This document shows positions 39,096-50,188 of a stretch of DNA of 64,000 nucleotides, piece by piece (position 1 is the first letter of the stretch; each line of letters begins with the position of its first letter). Location of the stretch: positions 1 through 64,000 of the forward strand of contig NZ_BMQU01000014.1 in assembly GCF_014648275.1 (NCBI RefSeq). The letters are read 5' to 3'. The DNA is from Pseudomonas laurentiana (lineage in GTDB: Bacteria; Pseudomonadota; Gammaproteobacteria; Pseudomonadales; Pseudomonadaceae). A model generated the notes under the pieces. It was not told where the DNA came from. It ran no database searches and saw only the letters and a program-made list of their open reading frames with translations. Made by a program: the position numbers and the translations under genes.

Positions 39096-39273
39096 CCGTC
39101 ATCTAGATCAAAGGCGCCATTGTAGCCCGATCGCCAGCAACAATGCGTAACCAAGACCCGTCTGACGCGAAGCCGAACGACCTATAGTGAAGGTTTAGCG
39201 CCAGCGAGATCGCACCCGGGCAAGCGCTTGGGTACAATTGCAGGTTAATTTGATCGAGTAACAGGACATTTAC

Positions 39274-41094
39274 ATGATCGCAAGCCTGCGGCTGCTCTCA
39301 GCCCTCTGTCTCGCTGCCCTGCTGGCAGCCTGCGCCAGTTCGCCCTCATCAAGCCTGGGCGAGCTGCCACGCACTCCAGATGCCAGCATCGAGCAACTGC
39401 TCGACCAGGCCGCCACCAGCAAGACACCGGAAAAAGCCGCACTGCTGCGCCTGAGTGCAGCAGACCTGGCCCACACGCAAAAAGACAACGCGCGCGCCTC
39501 TCAGATTCTTGAGCAAGTGCCGCTGGAGTCACTCAAGCCAGCACAACAGGTATTTGCCAGCACCCTGGCCGCCGAACTGGCCATGAGCCGCAATCAGCCC
39601 AAAGCCGCACTCAGCGCCCTGAGCCATCCGAGCCTGGCACGCCTGAACGAGCTGCCAAAGGAGCAACAGGCACGCACCTACAGCGTGCGCGCCGCGGCCC
39701 TTGAGGCCGACGGCCAAACCCTGGCCGCTGCCCAGGAACGCGTTCAGCTGGCACCACTGCTTGAAGGTAATGCAGCCAGTGCCAACCATGAAGCCATCTG
39801 GAACCTGGTCGCCGCCTTGCCGAGCGAACAGCTGCAGAGCATCAGCATGGGCAACGACACCCTGGCCGGCTGGGCCAGCCTGGCCCTTGCCGTAAAAAAC
39901 GCCGGTACCCTGGAGCAGCAACAAGCAGCCATCCAAGCCTGGCGCGGCCAACACAGTGAGCACCCTGCCGCCCTGCAGCTGCCATTGCCACTGGTCAAAC
40001 TCAAGCAACTGGCTAGCCAGCCATTGACCAAAATTGCCCTGCTGCTGCCGCAGGAAGGCCCACTGGCGTCGGTCGCACGCGCCCTGCGTGACGGCTTCAT
40101 GGCCGCCCACTTGCAAGCCCAGCAGGCCGGCCAGCAGCCACCCGCCATTCAGGTATTCGACAGCTCGCGCCTGACCTCCCTCGATGAGTTCTATCGCCAG
40201 GCGCAGGCTGCCGGCGTACAGCTGGTCATCGGCCCACTGGAAAAGCCACTGGTCAAGCAATTGAGTGCACGCACCCAACTGCCTATCACCACCCTCGCCC
40301 TGAACTACAGCGATGTCGGTCAGGGTAACCCGCCGCAACTGTTCCAATTCGGCCTGGCCGCCGAAGACGAGGCACGTGAAGTGTCGCGCCGTGCACGCGC
40401 CGACGGCATGCGCCGCGCTGCAGCCCTGGTGCCACGTGGCGAATGGGGCGACCGCGTACTCAAGGCCTTCCGTCAGGACTGGGAAGCCAAGGGCGGCACG
40501 CTGATCGCAGCCGAACATATCGACCAACCCGTTGCCCTCGCCCAGCAGATCGCCGAGCTGTTCCAACTGCGTCAGAGCGAAGGTCGCGCGAAGAGCCTGC
40601 AGAGCACGGTTGGTGGCAATGTTTCGGCACAACCGTCGCGCCGCCAGGACATCGACTTCATCTTCCTGGCCGCCACCCCGCAACAAGCCCAGCAGATCAA
40701 GCCGACCCTGAACTTCCAGTACGCCGGTGACGTTCCCGTGTATGCAACGTCGCACCTGTACAGCGCCTCGGGCGACGTCAACCAGTACAACGACATGAAT
40801 GGCATTCGCTTCTGCGAAACCCCATGGCTGCTCGACACCGGCAACTCGCTGCGTCAGCAGGTCGTTCGCCAGTGGCCACAAGCGGGCGGGAGCCTGGGTC
40901 GTCTTTATGCAATGGGTATCGATGCCTACAGCCTTGCACCACGCCTGAGCCAACTCAAGGCCCTGCCAGATACCCGCATCGAAGGCTTCTCCGGCAGCCT
41001 GAGCATGAGCCCGAACCAGCGCATCGAACGCCAACTGCCTTGGGCCGAGTTCTCCGCTGGCCAGGTCAAACGCCTGCCCGATACACCGCGCTGA
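39274..41094 (+). CDS. lpoA: Penicillin-binding protein activator LpoA
   Basis: Outer-membrane lipoprotein that activates PBP1a-type synthases from outside the peptidoglycan. The 606 residues begin with a lipoprotein signal ending in LLAAC, with Cys20 as the lipidation site. A helical TPR-like N-terminal half (about 40-250) and a periplasmic-binding-protein-like C-terminal half (about 255-600, IALLLPQEGPLASVARALRDG) match LpoA. The stop overlaps the next ATG (TGATG). Confidence 0.93.
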   Translation: MIASLRLLSALCLAALLAACASSPSSSLGELPRTPDASIEQLLDQAATSKTPEKAALLRLSAADLAHTQKDNARASQILEQVPLESLKPAQQVFASTLAAELAMSRNQPKAALSALSHPSLARLNELPKEQQARTYSVRAAALEADGQTLAAAQERVQLAPLLEGNAASANHEAIWNLVAALPSEQLQSISMGNDTLAGWASLALAVKNAGTLEQQQAAIQAWRGQHSEHPAALQLPLPLVKLKQLASQPLTKIALLLPQEGPLASVARALRDGFMAAHLQAQQAGQQPPAIQVFDSSRLTSLDEFYRQAQAAGVQLVIGPLEKPLVKQLSARTQLPITTLALNYSDVGQGNPPQLFQFGLAAEDEAREVSRRARADGMRRAAALVPRGEWGDRVLKAFRQDWEAKGGTLIAAEHIDQPVALAQQIAELFQLRQSEGRAKSLQSTVGGNVSAQPSRRQDIDFIFLAATPQQAQQIKPTLNFQYAGDVPVYATSHLYSASGDVNQYNDMNGIRFCETPWLLDTGNSLRQQVVRQWPQAGGSLGRLYAMGIDAYSLAPRLSQLKALPDTRIEGFSGSLSMSPNQRIERQLPWAEFSAGQVKRLPDTPR

Positions 41095-41465
41095 TGCCCG
41101 ACAGTTCGCGCCAAAAGGCCGGCCAAGCCGCCGAACAGCAGGCCCTGCAGTACCTTCAAGGGCAGGGTTTGCACCTGCTGGCGCAGAACTGGCGATGCAA
41201 ACGCGGCGAGCTTGATCTGGTCATGCTCGACAGCGATACAGTAGTATTCGTCGAAGTTCGTTACCGGCTGCACACGAGCTTCGGCGGCGCACTCGGCAGT
41301 ATCGATGCGCGCAAGCAGGAAAGACTGGCGCTTGCCGCCGAACATTTTCTGCAGCAGGAAGCTCGATGGGCCCAGCACCCCTGCCGATTCGATGTCATTG
41401 CCCTGCAAGGCAGCGGCCATGCAGGCCAGTCACTCGAATGGCTGAAAAATGCCTTTGAGTGCTGA
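41094..41465 (+). CDS. yraN: YraN family (UPF0102) nuclease-fold protein
   Basis: 123-residue protein of the UPF0102 family with a Holliday-junction-resolvase-like fold. Signature segments are GQAAEQQALQYLQGQGLHLLAQNWR and the PD-(D/E)xK-like core GELDLVMLDSDTVVFVEVRYR. The biochemical role is unproven in bacteria. The ATG at 41094 overlaps the lpoA stop codon by one base, so it is translated by coupling; the yraM(lpoA)-yraN-diaA-yraP order is conserved with E. coli. Confidence 0.93.
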   Translation: MPDSSRQKAGQAAEQQALQYLQGQGLHLLAQNWRCKRGELDLVMLDSDTVVFVEVRYRLHTSFGGALGSIDARKQERLALAAEHFLQQEARWAQHPCRFDVIALQGSGHAGQSLEWLKNAFEC

Positions 41466-42769
<1,304 letters not shown>

Positions 42770-42819
42770 CCCCTGACCAGGTGCCCTGTCGGTTGCCTGA
42801 TCGGCGGTACAGCGAGCAC

Positions 42820-42851
42820 AAAAAAGGCGATCCCTCAGGATCGCCTTTTTT
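42820..42851. terminator. Bidirectional terminator between dolP and sspB
   Basis: A perfect 14-bp stem (42820-42833 with 42838-42851) with a 4-base loop, flanked by A-run on the left and T-run on the right. It serves the convergent dolP and sspB transcripts. Confidence 0.92.
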
Positions 42852-42852
42852 G

Positions 42853-43269
42853 TTACTTGACCACTTTCAAGCTAGGCCGGCCACTTGGACGCGGCGGCGG
42901 GTTATCGGTGTCATCGTCCGATTCATCCTCCCCCTCAAGCTCGTCATCGTCCATCAGAGGTGGCTCAAGCTCAAACACCATACCCTGACCATTCTCCCGA
43001 GCGTAAATGCCCAGAATCGCGCCTGTGGGCACGTAGAGGGTATGCGCGACACCACCAAAGCGCCCCTCGAAGCTCACGGCCTCGTTATCCATGTGCAAAT
43101 GGCGCACTGCACTGGGCGAAATGTTCAGGACGATCTGACCATCACTGGCAAAACCTTGCGGCACCTGTACCGCCGGGTACTCGGCATTGACCAGCATATG
43201 CGGCGTGCAATCGTTATCCACGATCCACTCATACAACGCACGCACCAAATAAGGGCGACTGGAGTTCAT
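42853..43269 (-). CDS. sspB: ClpXP adaptor SspB
   Basis: Adaptor that delivers ssrA-tagged proteins to ClpXP. The 138 residues have a folded substrate-binding domain (about 1-105: RPYLVRALYEWIVDNDCTPH, GFASDGQIVLNISPSAV) and an acidic, disordered linker. The short C-terminal ClpX-docking peptide ends RPSLKVVK. It is 17 bases downstream of sspA, the usual operon. Confidence 0.96.
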   Translation of the reverse strand: MNSSRPYLVRALYEWIVDNDCTPHMLVNAEYPAVQVPQGFASDGQIVLNISPSAVRHLHMDNEAVSFEGRFGGVAHTLYVPTGAILGIYARENGQGMVFELEPPLMDDDELEGEDESDDDTDNPPPRPSGRPSLKVVK

Positions 43270-43286
43270 AAACGGCTCCTTAAAAC

Positions 43287-43904
43287 CTAACGCATTTCAC
43301 GTTCAGCAGCGGACAGGCTCGCCTGGAAAGCTTCACGAGCGAACTGTCGCTCCATGTAGTCCAGCAGCGGTTTGGCCGGCCGCGGCAATTCGATACCCAA
43401 CACCGGCAATCGCCAGAGTATGGGCAGTAGACAACAGTCGACCAGACTTTGCTCCTCGCTCAAGAAACAAGGTTTTTCAGCAAACAGCGGAGAAACGCCG
43501 GTCAGGCTCTCTCGCAGCTCTTTGCGCGCCTGGGCGCGCGCGCTGTCCTTGCTACGCGGATCGAGAATCAGGTCAACCAGCCCGCACCAGTCGCGCTGGA
43601 TACGGTGTATCAGCAACCGACTGTTGGCCCTGGCCACCGGATACACCGGCAGCAACGGCGGGTGCGGATAACGCTCGTCGAGGTATTCCATCACCACGGT
43701 CGACTCGAACAACGCCAGATCGCGATCAACCAGCGTTGGCAGGCTGCCGTATGGGTTCACTTCAATCAGCTTCGCCGGTTGCTGGCCCGCTGGCACATCA
43801 ATGATCTGGACACTGACCCCCTTCTCGGCGAGAACAAGGCGTACCCGATGAGAATAGTGGTCAGCGGGGTCGGAGTAGCAGGCTAACCGGTTGGTCACGC
43901 CCAT
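43287..43904 (-). CDS. sspA: Stringent starvation protein A
   Basis: GST-fold RNA polymerase-associated regulator that in pseudomonads affects stationary-phase and virulence genes. The 205 residues start [20 protein letters not shown]. The family PxxxP/W-type surface segments are replaced by typical SspA sequence ([19 protein letters not shown]). The glutathione-catalytic residue is absent, as is usual for SspA. ATG at 43904 has an excellent ribosome binding site (GAGGAGG); the longer frame to 44000 is not preferred. Confidence 0.95.
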   Translation of the reverse strand: MGVTNRLACYSDPADHYSHRVRLVLAEKGVSVQIIDVPAGQQPAKLIEVNPYGSLPTLVDRDLALFESTVVMEYLDERYPHPPLLPVYPVARANSRLLIHRIQRDWCGLVDLILDPRSKDSARAQARKELRESLTGVSPLFAEKPCFLSEEQSLVDCCLLPILWRLPVLGIELPRPAKPLLDYMERQFAREAFQASLSAAEREMR

Positions 43905-44021
43905 GGTGATCCTCCTCGCGAATGTAATTATGAATGGTACAAATGCAAACGCGCCCTGCGGACACCCCTGCGTTGCAGAGGCGCCCCAGGGCGCGTTCAA
44001 CTACCAGAAACTACTGCGTGA

Positions 44022-44804
44022 TCAGTGCACGTCCTTCCAGTATTCGCGCTTGAGCAGGTAAGCGAATACGAAGAAGAAGGCCAGGTACAGCAGCACGTAA
44101 GTACCGATGCGCTGGCTTTCCAGTTTGACCGGGTTGGCCGAGTACGCCAGGAAGGTCACCAGATTCTTGACCTTCTCGTCGAACTGCTCTTCGTTCAGGG
44201 TACCGGATTTCGGCACGATGGTCAGCTGGTCGCATGCCTCATGCGTCAAAGGCGTGCCGGTCAGCGGGTCGAATTGCTTCTTGCCGTCGGTGACGATCTG
44301 AACCTGCTTGCAACCGATTACCTGCTTGCCCTGCAGCCCTACCAACACGTTAGGCATGCCCACGTTAGGGAAGATGGTGTTGTTCACACCCCAAGGACGC
44401 GCCTTGTCTTCATAGAAACCATGCAGGTAGCTGTAGAGCCAGTCCGTGCCACGCACCCGGGCAACCAGGGTCAGGTCGGGCGGCGCAGCACCAAACCAGG
44501 CCTTGGCATCATTAGGCTGCATGCCGACTTTCATGTGATCGCCGATCTTCGCACCGGTGAACACAAGCTTCTCGAGCATTAGCTCATGCGGGATACCGAG
44601 GTCGTCGGCAACGCGCTCATAGCGCTGGAACTTGGCGCTGTGGCAGCCCATGCAATAGTTTGCAAAGGTGCGCGCACCGTCCTGCAGAGCGGCCTTGTCA
44701 GTCAGATCGATATCAACCTTCTGCAGCTCGACGGTCTCGCCACCGGATGCAAAGGTCAACGAAGGCATCACTGCCAGAATCAATACTGCAAATAGCTTTT
44801 TCAT
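44022..44804 (-). CDS. petC: Ubiquinol-cytochrome c reductase, cytochrome c1
   Basis: Membrane-anchored c-type cytochrome of the bc1 complex. The 260 residues have a cleavable Sec signal (MKKLFAVLILAVMPSLTFAS) and the heme-binding CMGCH (Cys51, Cys54, His55). The distal Met ligand probably lies in the VGMPNVL or KVGMQPND region, and a C-terminal membrane helix (VLLYLAFFFVFAYLL) anchors it. The ATG overlaps the cytochrome b stop by 1-4 bases. Confidence 0.96.
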   Translation of the reverse strand: MKKLFAVLILAVMPSLTFASGGETVELQKVDIDLTDKAALQDGARTFANYCMGCHSAKFQRYERVADDLGIPHELMLEKLVFTGAKIGDHMKVGMQPNDAKAWFGAAPPDLTLVARVRGTDWLYSYLHGFYEDKARPWGVNNTIFPNVGMPNVLVGLQGKQVIGCKQVQIVTDGKKQFDPLTGTPLTHEACDQLTIVPKSGTLNEEQFDEKVKNLVTFLAYSANPVKLESQRIGTYVLLYLAFFFVFAYLLKREYWKDVH

Positions 44805-46015
44805 CAGCCAGTCACCCTTTCCGGAACCGGTTTGGTCTTCTCAAGCCTGGTGTAGAACGGCATCAGAATGAAGTAGGCGAAGTACAGGAAGGTACATACC
44901 TGCGACAGTAAGGTACGACCCGGAGTCGGCGCCAGAACACCCAGCACACCCAGGATCACGAACGAAATGCAGAACACCACCAGCCAGATCTTGCTCAGCC
45001 AGCCTTTGTAACGCATCGATTTGACCGGGCTACGGTCAAGCCAAGGCAGTACGAACAGCACGGCAATGGCAGCACCCATGGCTACGACGCCAAGCAGCTT
45101 GTCAGGTACGGCACGCAGAATCGCGTAGAACGGTGTGAAGTACCAGACAGGCGCGATGTGCGCGGGTGTCTTGAAGGCGTTCGCCTGCTCAAAGTTCGGT
45201 TTCTCGAGGAAGTAACCGCCCATTTCCGGGAAGAAGAACACGATCAGACAGAAGACGAACAGGAAGACCACGACACCGACGATATCCTTGACGGTGTAGT
45301 ACGGATGGAAAGGAATGCCGTCGAGCGGAACACCGTTCTCATCTTTGAGCTTCTTGATGTCAACGCCGTCCGGGTTGTTCGAACCCACTTCGTGCAGCGC
45401 CAGAATGTGCAGCACAACCAGGCCCAGGATAACGATGGGCAGGGCAATCACATGCAGGGCGAAGAAGCGGTTCAGGGTGATGCCGGAGATCAGGTAGTCA
45501 CCACGAATCCACTGGGTGAGGTCGCCACCGATGACAGGGATCGCACCGAACAGCGAGATGATCACCTGGGCGCCCCAGTAGGACATCTGGCCCCATGGCA
45601 GCAGGTAACCCATGAAGGCTTCAGCCATCAGGGCCAGGTAGATCAGCATGCCGAAGATCCACACCAGCTCACGCGGCTTCTGGTAGGAACCGTAGAGCAG
45701 GCCGCGGAACATGTGCAGGTAGACGACGATAAAGAACGCCGATGCACCCGTAGAGTGCAGGTAACGCAGCACCCAGCCGTATTCGACGTCACGCATGATG
45801 TATTCGACGGAGGCGAAGGCCTCTTCCGCCGACGGCGTGAAGCTCATGGTCAGCCAGACACCCGTGACGATCTGGTTAACCAGCACCAACAGCGCCAGGG
45901 AGCCAAAGAAATAGAAGAAGTTGAAGTTCTTCGGCGCGTAGTACTTGCTGAGATGGTCTTCCCACATTTTGGTCGCGGGGAAGCGCGCATCAACCCAATC
46001 CATGAACTTACTCAT
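44804..46015 (-). CDS. petB: Ubiquinol-cytochrome c reductase, cytochrome b
   Basis: Eight-helix dihaem subunit carrying the Qo and Qi quinone sites. The 403 residues include LRYLHSTGASAFF and FFALHVIALPIV with the haem-ligating histidines, and PIVILGLVVLHILALHEVGSNNP. A PEWY-type Qo element falls in the PVWYFTPFYAILRAVP segment, here PVWY. ATG at 46015 overlaps the Rieske stop (ATGA); a GTG three bases upstream is not preferred. Confidence 0.97.
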   Translation of the reverse strand: MSKFMDWVDARFPATKMWEDHLSKYYAPKNFNFFYFFGSLALLVLVNQIVTGVWLTMSFTPSAEEAFASVEYIMRDVEYGWVLRYLHSTGASAFFIVVYLHMFRGLLYGSYQKPRELVWIFGMLIYLALMAEAFMGYLLPWGQMSYWGAQVIISLFGAIPVIGGDLTQWIRGDYLISGITLNRFFALHVIALPIVILGLVVLHILALHEVGSNNPDGVDIKKLKDENGVPLDGIPFHPYYTVKDIVGVVVFLFVFCLIVFFFPEMGGYFLEKPNFEQANAFKTPAHIAPVWYFTPFYAILRAVPDKLLGVVAMGAAIAVLFVLPWLDRSPVKSMRYKGWLSKIWLVVFCISFVILGVLGVLAPTPGRTLLSQVCTFLYFAYFILMPFYTRLEKTKPVPERVTG

Positions 46016-46608
46016 CACGCTTTCTCCTGATCGACACCGACGACAATGATGTCGTCCGACTCATAAGAGTACGGCGGCACCGGCAGATTGAGCGGCGCTG
46101 GCTGAGACTTGTAGACCCGGCCCGCCAAATCGTAGTGGGAGCCGTGGCAAGGGCAGAAATAACCACCGACCCACTTCGGCCCTAGGTCGACGGGTGCCAC
46201 TTCAGGGCGGAACGTCGGGGAGCAGCCCAAATGAGTGCAAAGACCAACCAGCACGAGAATTTCAGGCTTGATCGAGCGATTCGACGGATCAACGTACGTT
46301 GGCTGAACCGATGCCTTGGATTCCGGGTCAGAGAGATCGCCGGCAATCTTTTTCAGGTTGCCAAGAATTTCTTCTGTACGGCGAACGACGAAGACGGGCT
46401 GACCGCGCCACTCAGCAATTAGCTGCTGTCCTGGCTCGACCTTGGCGATATTGACCTTCACCGGTGCACCTGCGGCTTTCGCCTTGGCACTGGGGAACCA
46501 TGACCCCACGAACGGGACCGCAGCCCCCACCGCTCCAGCAGCACCCACCACAGACGTGGCTGCTACTAGGAAGCGACGCCGGCCTGCATTGACGCCGTCA
46601 TTGCTCAT
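46015..46608 (-). CDS. petA: Ubiquinol-cytochrome c reductase, Rieske iron-sulfur subunit
   Basis: [2Fe-2S] subunit of the bc1 complex. The 197 residues have an N-terminal twin-arginine-type motif (GRRRFLVAA) with the membrane anchor. The two cluster boxes are CTHLGC (124-129) and CPCHGSH (152-158), predicting Cys124, His126, Cys152 and His155 as ligands and a Cys129-Cys154 disulfide. It is first in petA-petB-petC. Confidence 0.97.
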   Translation of the reverse strand: MSNDGVNAGRRRFLVAATSVVGAAGAVGAAVPFVGSWFPSAKAKAAGAPVKVNIAKVEPGQQLIAEWRGQPVFVVRRTEEILGNLKKIAGDLSDPESKASVQPTYVDPSNRSIKPEILVLVGLCTHLGCSPTFRPEVAPVDLGPKWVGGYFCPCHGSHYDLAGRVYKSQPAPLNLPVPPYSYESDDIIVVGVDQEKA

Positions 46609-46820
46609 TCAGTCCTCTCCCATCAGCTTTGTGGCCTGTTGCAACAGGCATCTACTAAATAATTTCTGAACTGCGTAAAAATTTGCCGAATGGTAATTAA
46701 AAGACCCTGCTCTGACAAGGTGATTAGCCCGGCCAAAACCTTGGACCCCTTGCAGTGCTTGACTTGCATCTATGCGGCAAGTTGTCACACTGAAGTCCGA
46801 CTCATGTATTCAAGACATAA

Positions 46821-46857
46821 AAAAAGCCCAGTTCCACCTGGAACTGGGCTTTTTTTG
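46821..46857. terminator. Terminator downstream of rpsI
   Basis: Perfect 11-bp stem AGCCCAGTTCC/GGAACTGGGCT (46825-46850) with a 4-base loop and A/T runs on both sides. It ends the rplM-rpsI transcript about 15 bases past the rpsI stop. The remaining 46609-46820 spacer carries petA upstream sequence and no gene. Confidence 0.93.
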
Positions 46858-46871
46858 AATACTGCAGCGAA

Positions 46872-47264
46872 TTAACGCTTGGAGTATTGCGGACGCTTAC
46901 GTGCTTTACGCAGACCCACTTTCTTACGCTCGACTTCACGGGCGTCGCGGGTGACGTAGCCAGCACGACGCAGAGCGCCACGCAGGGTTTCGTCGTAGTC
47001 CATCAGAGCGCGAGTGATACCGTGACGGATAGCACCGGCTTGACCGCTGACACCACCACCGATAACGGTGACGTAGATGTCGAACTTCTCGGTGGTTTCA
47101 GTCAGTTCCAGCGGCTGGCGAACTACCATGCGCGCGGTTTCACGACCGAAAAACGTCTCGAGAGAACGGTTGTTGATGGAGATGTTACCAGTGCCCGGAC
47201 GCAGGAAAACGCGAGCGGTTGCGGTCTTGCGACGGCCAGTGCCGTAATTTTGAGTCGCCGACAT
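46872..47264 (-). CDS. rpsI: 30S ribosomal protein S9
   Basis: 130-residue ribosomal protein of the small-subunit head, with the C-terminal tail [11 protein letters not shown] that reaches the P-site tRNA. The signature [15 protein letters not shown] is present. It lies 14 bases downstream of rplM. Confidence 0.99.
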   Translation of the reverse strand: MSATQNYGTGRRKTATARVFLRPGTGNISINNRSLETFFGRETARMVVRQPLELTETTEKFDIYVTVIGGGVSGQAGAIRHGITRALMDYDETLRGALRRAGYVTRDAREVERKKVGLRKARKRPQYSKR

Positions 47265-47278
47265 AATGAACTATTCCG

Positions 47279-47707
47279 TTAAATCTTCAGTTCTTGGGGC
47301 TGCTGAGCAGTATGAGGGTGAGTAGCGCCCGCATAGACTTTCAGCTTACGGTACATGTCGCGACCCAGTGGGTTCTTAGGCAGCATGCCTTTAACCGCGG
47401 TCTCGATCACGCGCTCTGGGGCCTTGGCGATCAACTTCTCGAAGTTGATTTCCTTGATACCGCCCGGGAAGCCGGAGTGGGAGTAGTACATTTTGTCCGA
47501 AGTTTTGGCGCCAGTAACACGCACCTGCTCGGCATTGATAACGACGATGTAGTCGCCGGTGTCAACGTGAGGGGTGTATTCTGGTTTGTGCTTGCCACGC
47601 AGACGGCTAGCGATTTCGGTAGCCAGACGACCCAGGGTCTGACCAGCGGCGTCAACTACGAACCAGTCGCGCTTTACTGTTTCCGGTTTAGCAGTAAAAG
47701 TTTTCAT
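47279..47707 (-). CDS. rplM: 50S ribosomal protein L13
   Basis: 142-residue early-assembly protein of the large subunit. The sequence [20 protein letters not shown] and the signature [19 protein letters not shown] are diagnostic. It is first in the rplM-rpsI operon behind a good sigma-70 promoter. Confidence 0.99.
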   Translation of the reverse strand: MKTFTAKPETVKRDWFVVDAAGQTLGRLATEIASRLRGKHKPEYTPHVDTGDYIVVINAEQVRVTGAKTSDKMYYSHSGFPGGIKEINFEKLIAKAPERVIETAVKGMLPKNPLGRDMYRKLKVYAGATHPHTAQQPQELKI

Positions 47708-47750
47708 TCTTTATAGCCTCAGAGGCCGCCCAGCGAAAATAAGACGGCAG

Positions 47751-47779
47751 ATCTTACTGGATAGTGCGCACCTTGACAA
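47751..47779 (-). promoter_or_regulatory. Sigma-70 promoter of rplM-rpsI
   Basis: Minus-strand -35 TTGTCA (47774-47779), 17-base spacer, -10 TAAGAT (47751-47756). The predicted start lies about 35 bases upstream of the rplM ATG. The rest of the spacer up to 47957 shows no gene. Confidence 0.68.
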
Positions 47780-47957
47780 GTCAAGGACACAGCCGCACAC
47801 GGACGCTATCGGGGGCTCGGGTCAGCGCGTCCAATATTCGGCAGGGTTCTTCGGTACGCGGGGCATCACTTCCGCAGTACAGAGAGGGGCTGAATTATCC
47901 AGATTGCGAAAAAAAATTCAACCTGCTTTTATGCTTCTTTTGCCTTGGGAGATGCAA

Positions 47958-48998
47958 ATGGACTACCGCAAACTGGGCCGCAGCGACCTCAATGTAAGCG
48001 CCCTGTGCCTGGGCACCATGACCTGGGGCGAGCAAAACAGCCAGGCCGAAGCCTTCGCCCAGATCGAACGAGCCAAGGCAGCCGGCATCAATTTCATCGA
48101 CACCGCGGAAATGTACCCCGTGCCCCCACGCCCGGAAACCTATGCCGCCACCGAGCAAATCATCGGTAACTGGTTCAAGCAGCAAGGTGACCGCGCGGAC
48201 TGGATTCTCGCCAGCAAGGTGGCCGGCCCAGGCAATGGCATCAGCCACATTCGTGACGGCCAACTGAAGCACAATCGCCAACACATCGTTGCCGCGCTAG
48301 ACGATAGCCTCAAGCGCCTGCAGACCGACTGGATCGACCTTTACCAACTGCATTGGCCAGAGCGCAGTACCAACTTTTTCGGCAAGCTGGGCTACCAGCA
48401 CCTGCCAAACGACCACTTCACCCCGCTGGAAGAAACCCTCGAAGTCCTTGACGAGCAGGTCAAGGCCGGCAAGATCCGTCATATTGGTCTATCCAACGAA
48501 ACGCCATGGGGCACCATGAAGTTCCTGCAGCTGGCAGAAAGCCGTGGCTGGCCCAGGGCGGTCTCCATACAGAACCCCTACAACCTGCTCAACCGCAGCT
48601 TTGAAGTCGGCCTGGCGGAAGTCGCCATCCGCGAGCAGTGCGGCTTGCTGGCCTACTCGCCCCTGGCCTTTGGCATGCTCTCGGGCAAGTACGAGAACGG
48701 TGCACGCCCTGCCAAGGGTCGCCTGACACTGTTCAGCCGCTTCTCTCGCTACTCCAACCCACAGACCGTGGCGGCCTGTAGCCGCTATGTGGCACTGGCC
48801 CGCGAACACGGCCTGGACCCGGCACAGATAGCACTGGCTTTCGTCACCCAGCAACCCTTTGTCACCAGCAACATCATCGGTGCCACGTCCCTGAAGCAAC
48901 TGGACAGCAACCTGGCCAGCCATGAACTCAGGTTGAGTGATGAGCTGCTGGCCAGCATTGAAGCCATCCACCAGGACCAGCCGAACCCCGCACCGTAG
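47958..48998 (+). CDS. Aldo/keto reductase (Tas-like)
   Basis: 346-residue NADPH-dependent oxidoreductase with the complete AKR tetrad Asp48, Tyr53, Lys87 and His132. The IGLSNET and cofactor-binding QIALAFVTQQPFVTSNIIGA segments match the E. coli Tas subfamily. ATG at 47958 has GGGAG 6 bases upstream; earlier in-frame starts are not preferred. The substrate is unknown. A GlxA/AraC-type regulator gene follows on the same strand after 110 bases. Confidence 0.9.
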   Translation: MDYRKLGRSDLNVSALCLGTMTWGEQNSQAEAFAQIERAKAAGINFIDTAEMYPVPPRPETYAATEQIIGNWFKQQGDRADWILASKVAGPGNGISHIRDGQLKHNRQHIVAALDDSLKRLQTDWIDLYQLHWPERSTNFFGKLGYQHLPNDHFTPLEETLEVLDEQVKAGKIRHIGLSNETPWGTMKFLQLAESRGWPRAVSIQNPYNLLNRSFEVGLAEVAIREQCGLLAYSPLAFGMLSGKYENGARPAKGRLTLFSRFSRYSNPQTVAACSRYVALAREHGLDPAQIALAFVTQQPFVTSNIIGATSLKQLDSNLASHELRLSDELLASIEAIHQDQPNPAP

Positions 48999-49108
48999 AG
49001 GGTAACAGCGTGCCCGCGCCAAACGCGGGTACGCAGGGTAGACATCACCGGCAAAAAATAAGACGATCCAGCCGGTGATTGACCACTTTCCCCTATAAGA
49101 ATAACGAA

Positions 49109-50107
49109 ATGATCTTTACCCAACCCTCCGCGTCCCTGCGGCGCGTCAGCATTCTGGCCATCGACAAGGTGTTCGCTTCAACCCTGATGCAGGCCAAGGA
49201 TTTCTTCCATCTGGCCAGCCTGCGTTATGGCAAGCAACTGGGCCTGGGCCTCAAGCCCATGTTCGAAACACGCCTGGTCAGCCCTGACGGCAAACCTGTA
49301 AGCAGCTTCAGCGATGTGCTGGTGCCCGTAGACGGCGGCCTGGAACAGGCCGATATCATCATCCTGCCGGCGTTCTGGGATGACTTCGATGCCCTGTGCC
49401 AGCGCTACCCACAGGTCCTGCCCTGGCTACGTGAGCAACACGCCGCCGGCGCTGTCCTCTGCGGTGAAGCCAGCGGTGTGTTCTGGCTGGCCGAAGCCGG
49501 GCTGCTCGACGGCAAGGAAGCCACCACCTACTGGCGCTTTTTCAACCAGTTCGCGGAGCGCTTCCCCAAGGTCAGCCTCAATCAGGACAAACACCTGACC
49601 GATGCCGACAACCTGTACTGCGCGGGTGGCCCCACTTCAGCATGCGATCTCTACATTTACCTGATCGAGCGCTTCTGCGGCTCCAATGTGGCCCAGGCGG
49701 TCTCCCGTGACATTCTCTACGAGGTGCAGCGCAGCTATACGCCGGGACGCATGGGGTTTGGTGGGCAGAAACTGCATCAGGACCTGATCATTCTACAAAT
49801 CCAGCAATGGCTCGAAGAGCACTTTGCCGACAAGTTCCGTTTTGAGGACGTGGCACGCAACCACGGCATGAGCATTCGCAATTTCATGCGTCGCTTCCAG
49901 AGCGCCACGGGCGATAAGCCGCTGCACTACCTGCAGCGCCTGCGGATCGAAACAGCCAAGGGTTTGCTGTCCGGTACGCGCAAGAGCATCAAGACCATCA
50001 GCTATGAGGTGGGGTATGACGATGCGAGCTTCTTCGCACGGCTGTTCCGCCAGCACACGGCACTGTCACCCAACCAGTACCGCCAGCAGTTCATGCAGGA
50101 AGCGTAA
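49109..50107 (+). CDS. GlxA family AraC-type transcriptional regulator
   Basis: 332 residues. The N-terminal DJ-1/PfpI-like ligand-sensing domain (about 10-190) has LCGEASGVFWLAEAGLLDG with the nucleophile-elbow Cys. The C-terminal AraC double helix-turn-helix (about 230-330) has GMSIRNFMRRFQSATG and ISYEVGYDDASFFARLFRQ. Family members sense amino acids or quaternary amines; the ligand here is unknown. ATG at 49109 is preferred to a TTG at 49079. It may control the neighbouring aldo/keto reductase. Confidence 0.87.
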   Translation: MIFTQPSASLRRVSILAIDKVFASTLMQAKDFFHLASLRYGKQLGLGLKPMFETRLVSPDGKPVSSFSDVLVPVDGGLEQADIIILPAFWDDFDALCQRYPQVLPWLREQHAAGAVLCGEASGVFWLAEAGLLDGKEATTYWRFFNQFAERFPKVSLNQDKHLTDADNLYCAGGPTSACDLYIYLIERFCGSNVAQAVSRDILYEVQRSYTPGRMGFGGQKLHQDLIILQIQQWLEEHFADKFRFEDVARNHGMSIRNFMRRFQSATGDKPLHYLQRLRIETAKGLLSGTRKSIKTISYEVGYDDASFFARLFRQHTALSPNQYRQQFMQEA

Positions 50108-50188
50108 GCAGCACACAGGCTAGCCTGTCCCGCAGCACAGCGTGCTCAGTGCGGGATCAGGCTTCGCCAGCGATGGGTTGTTTCCTGA

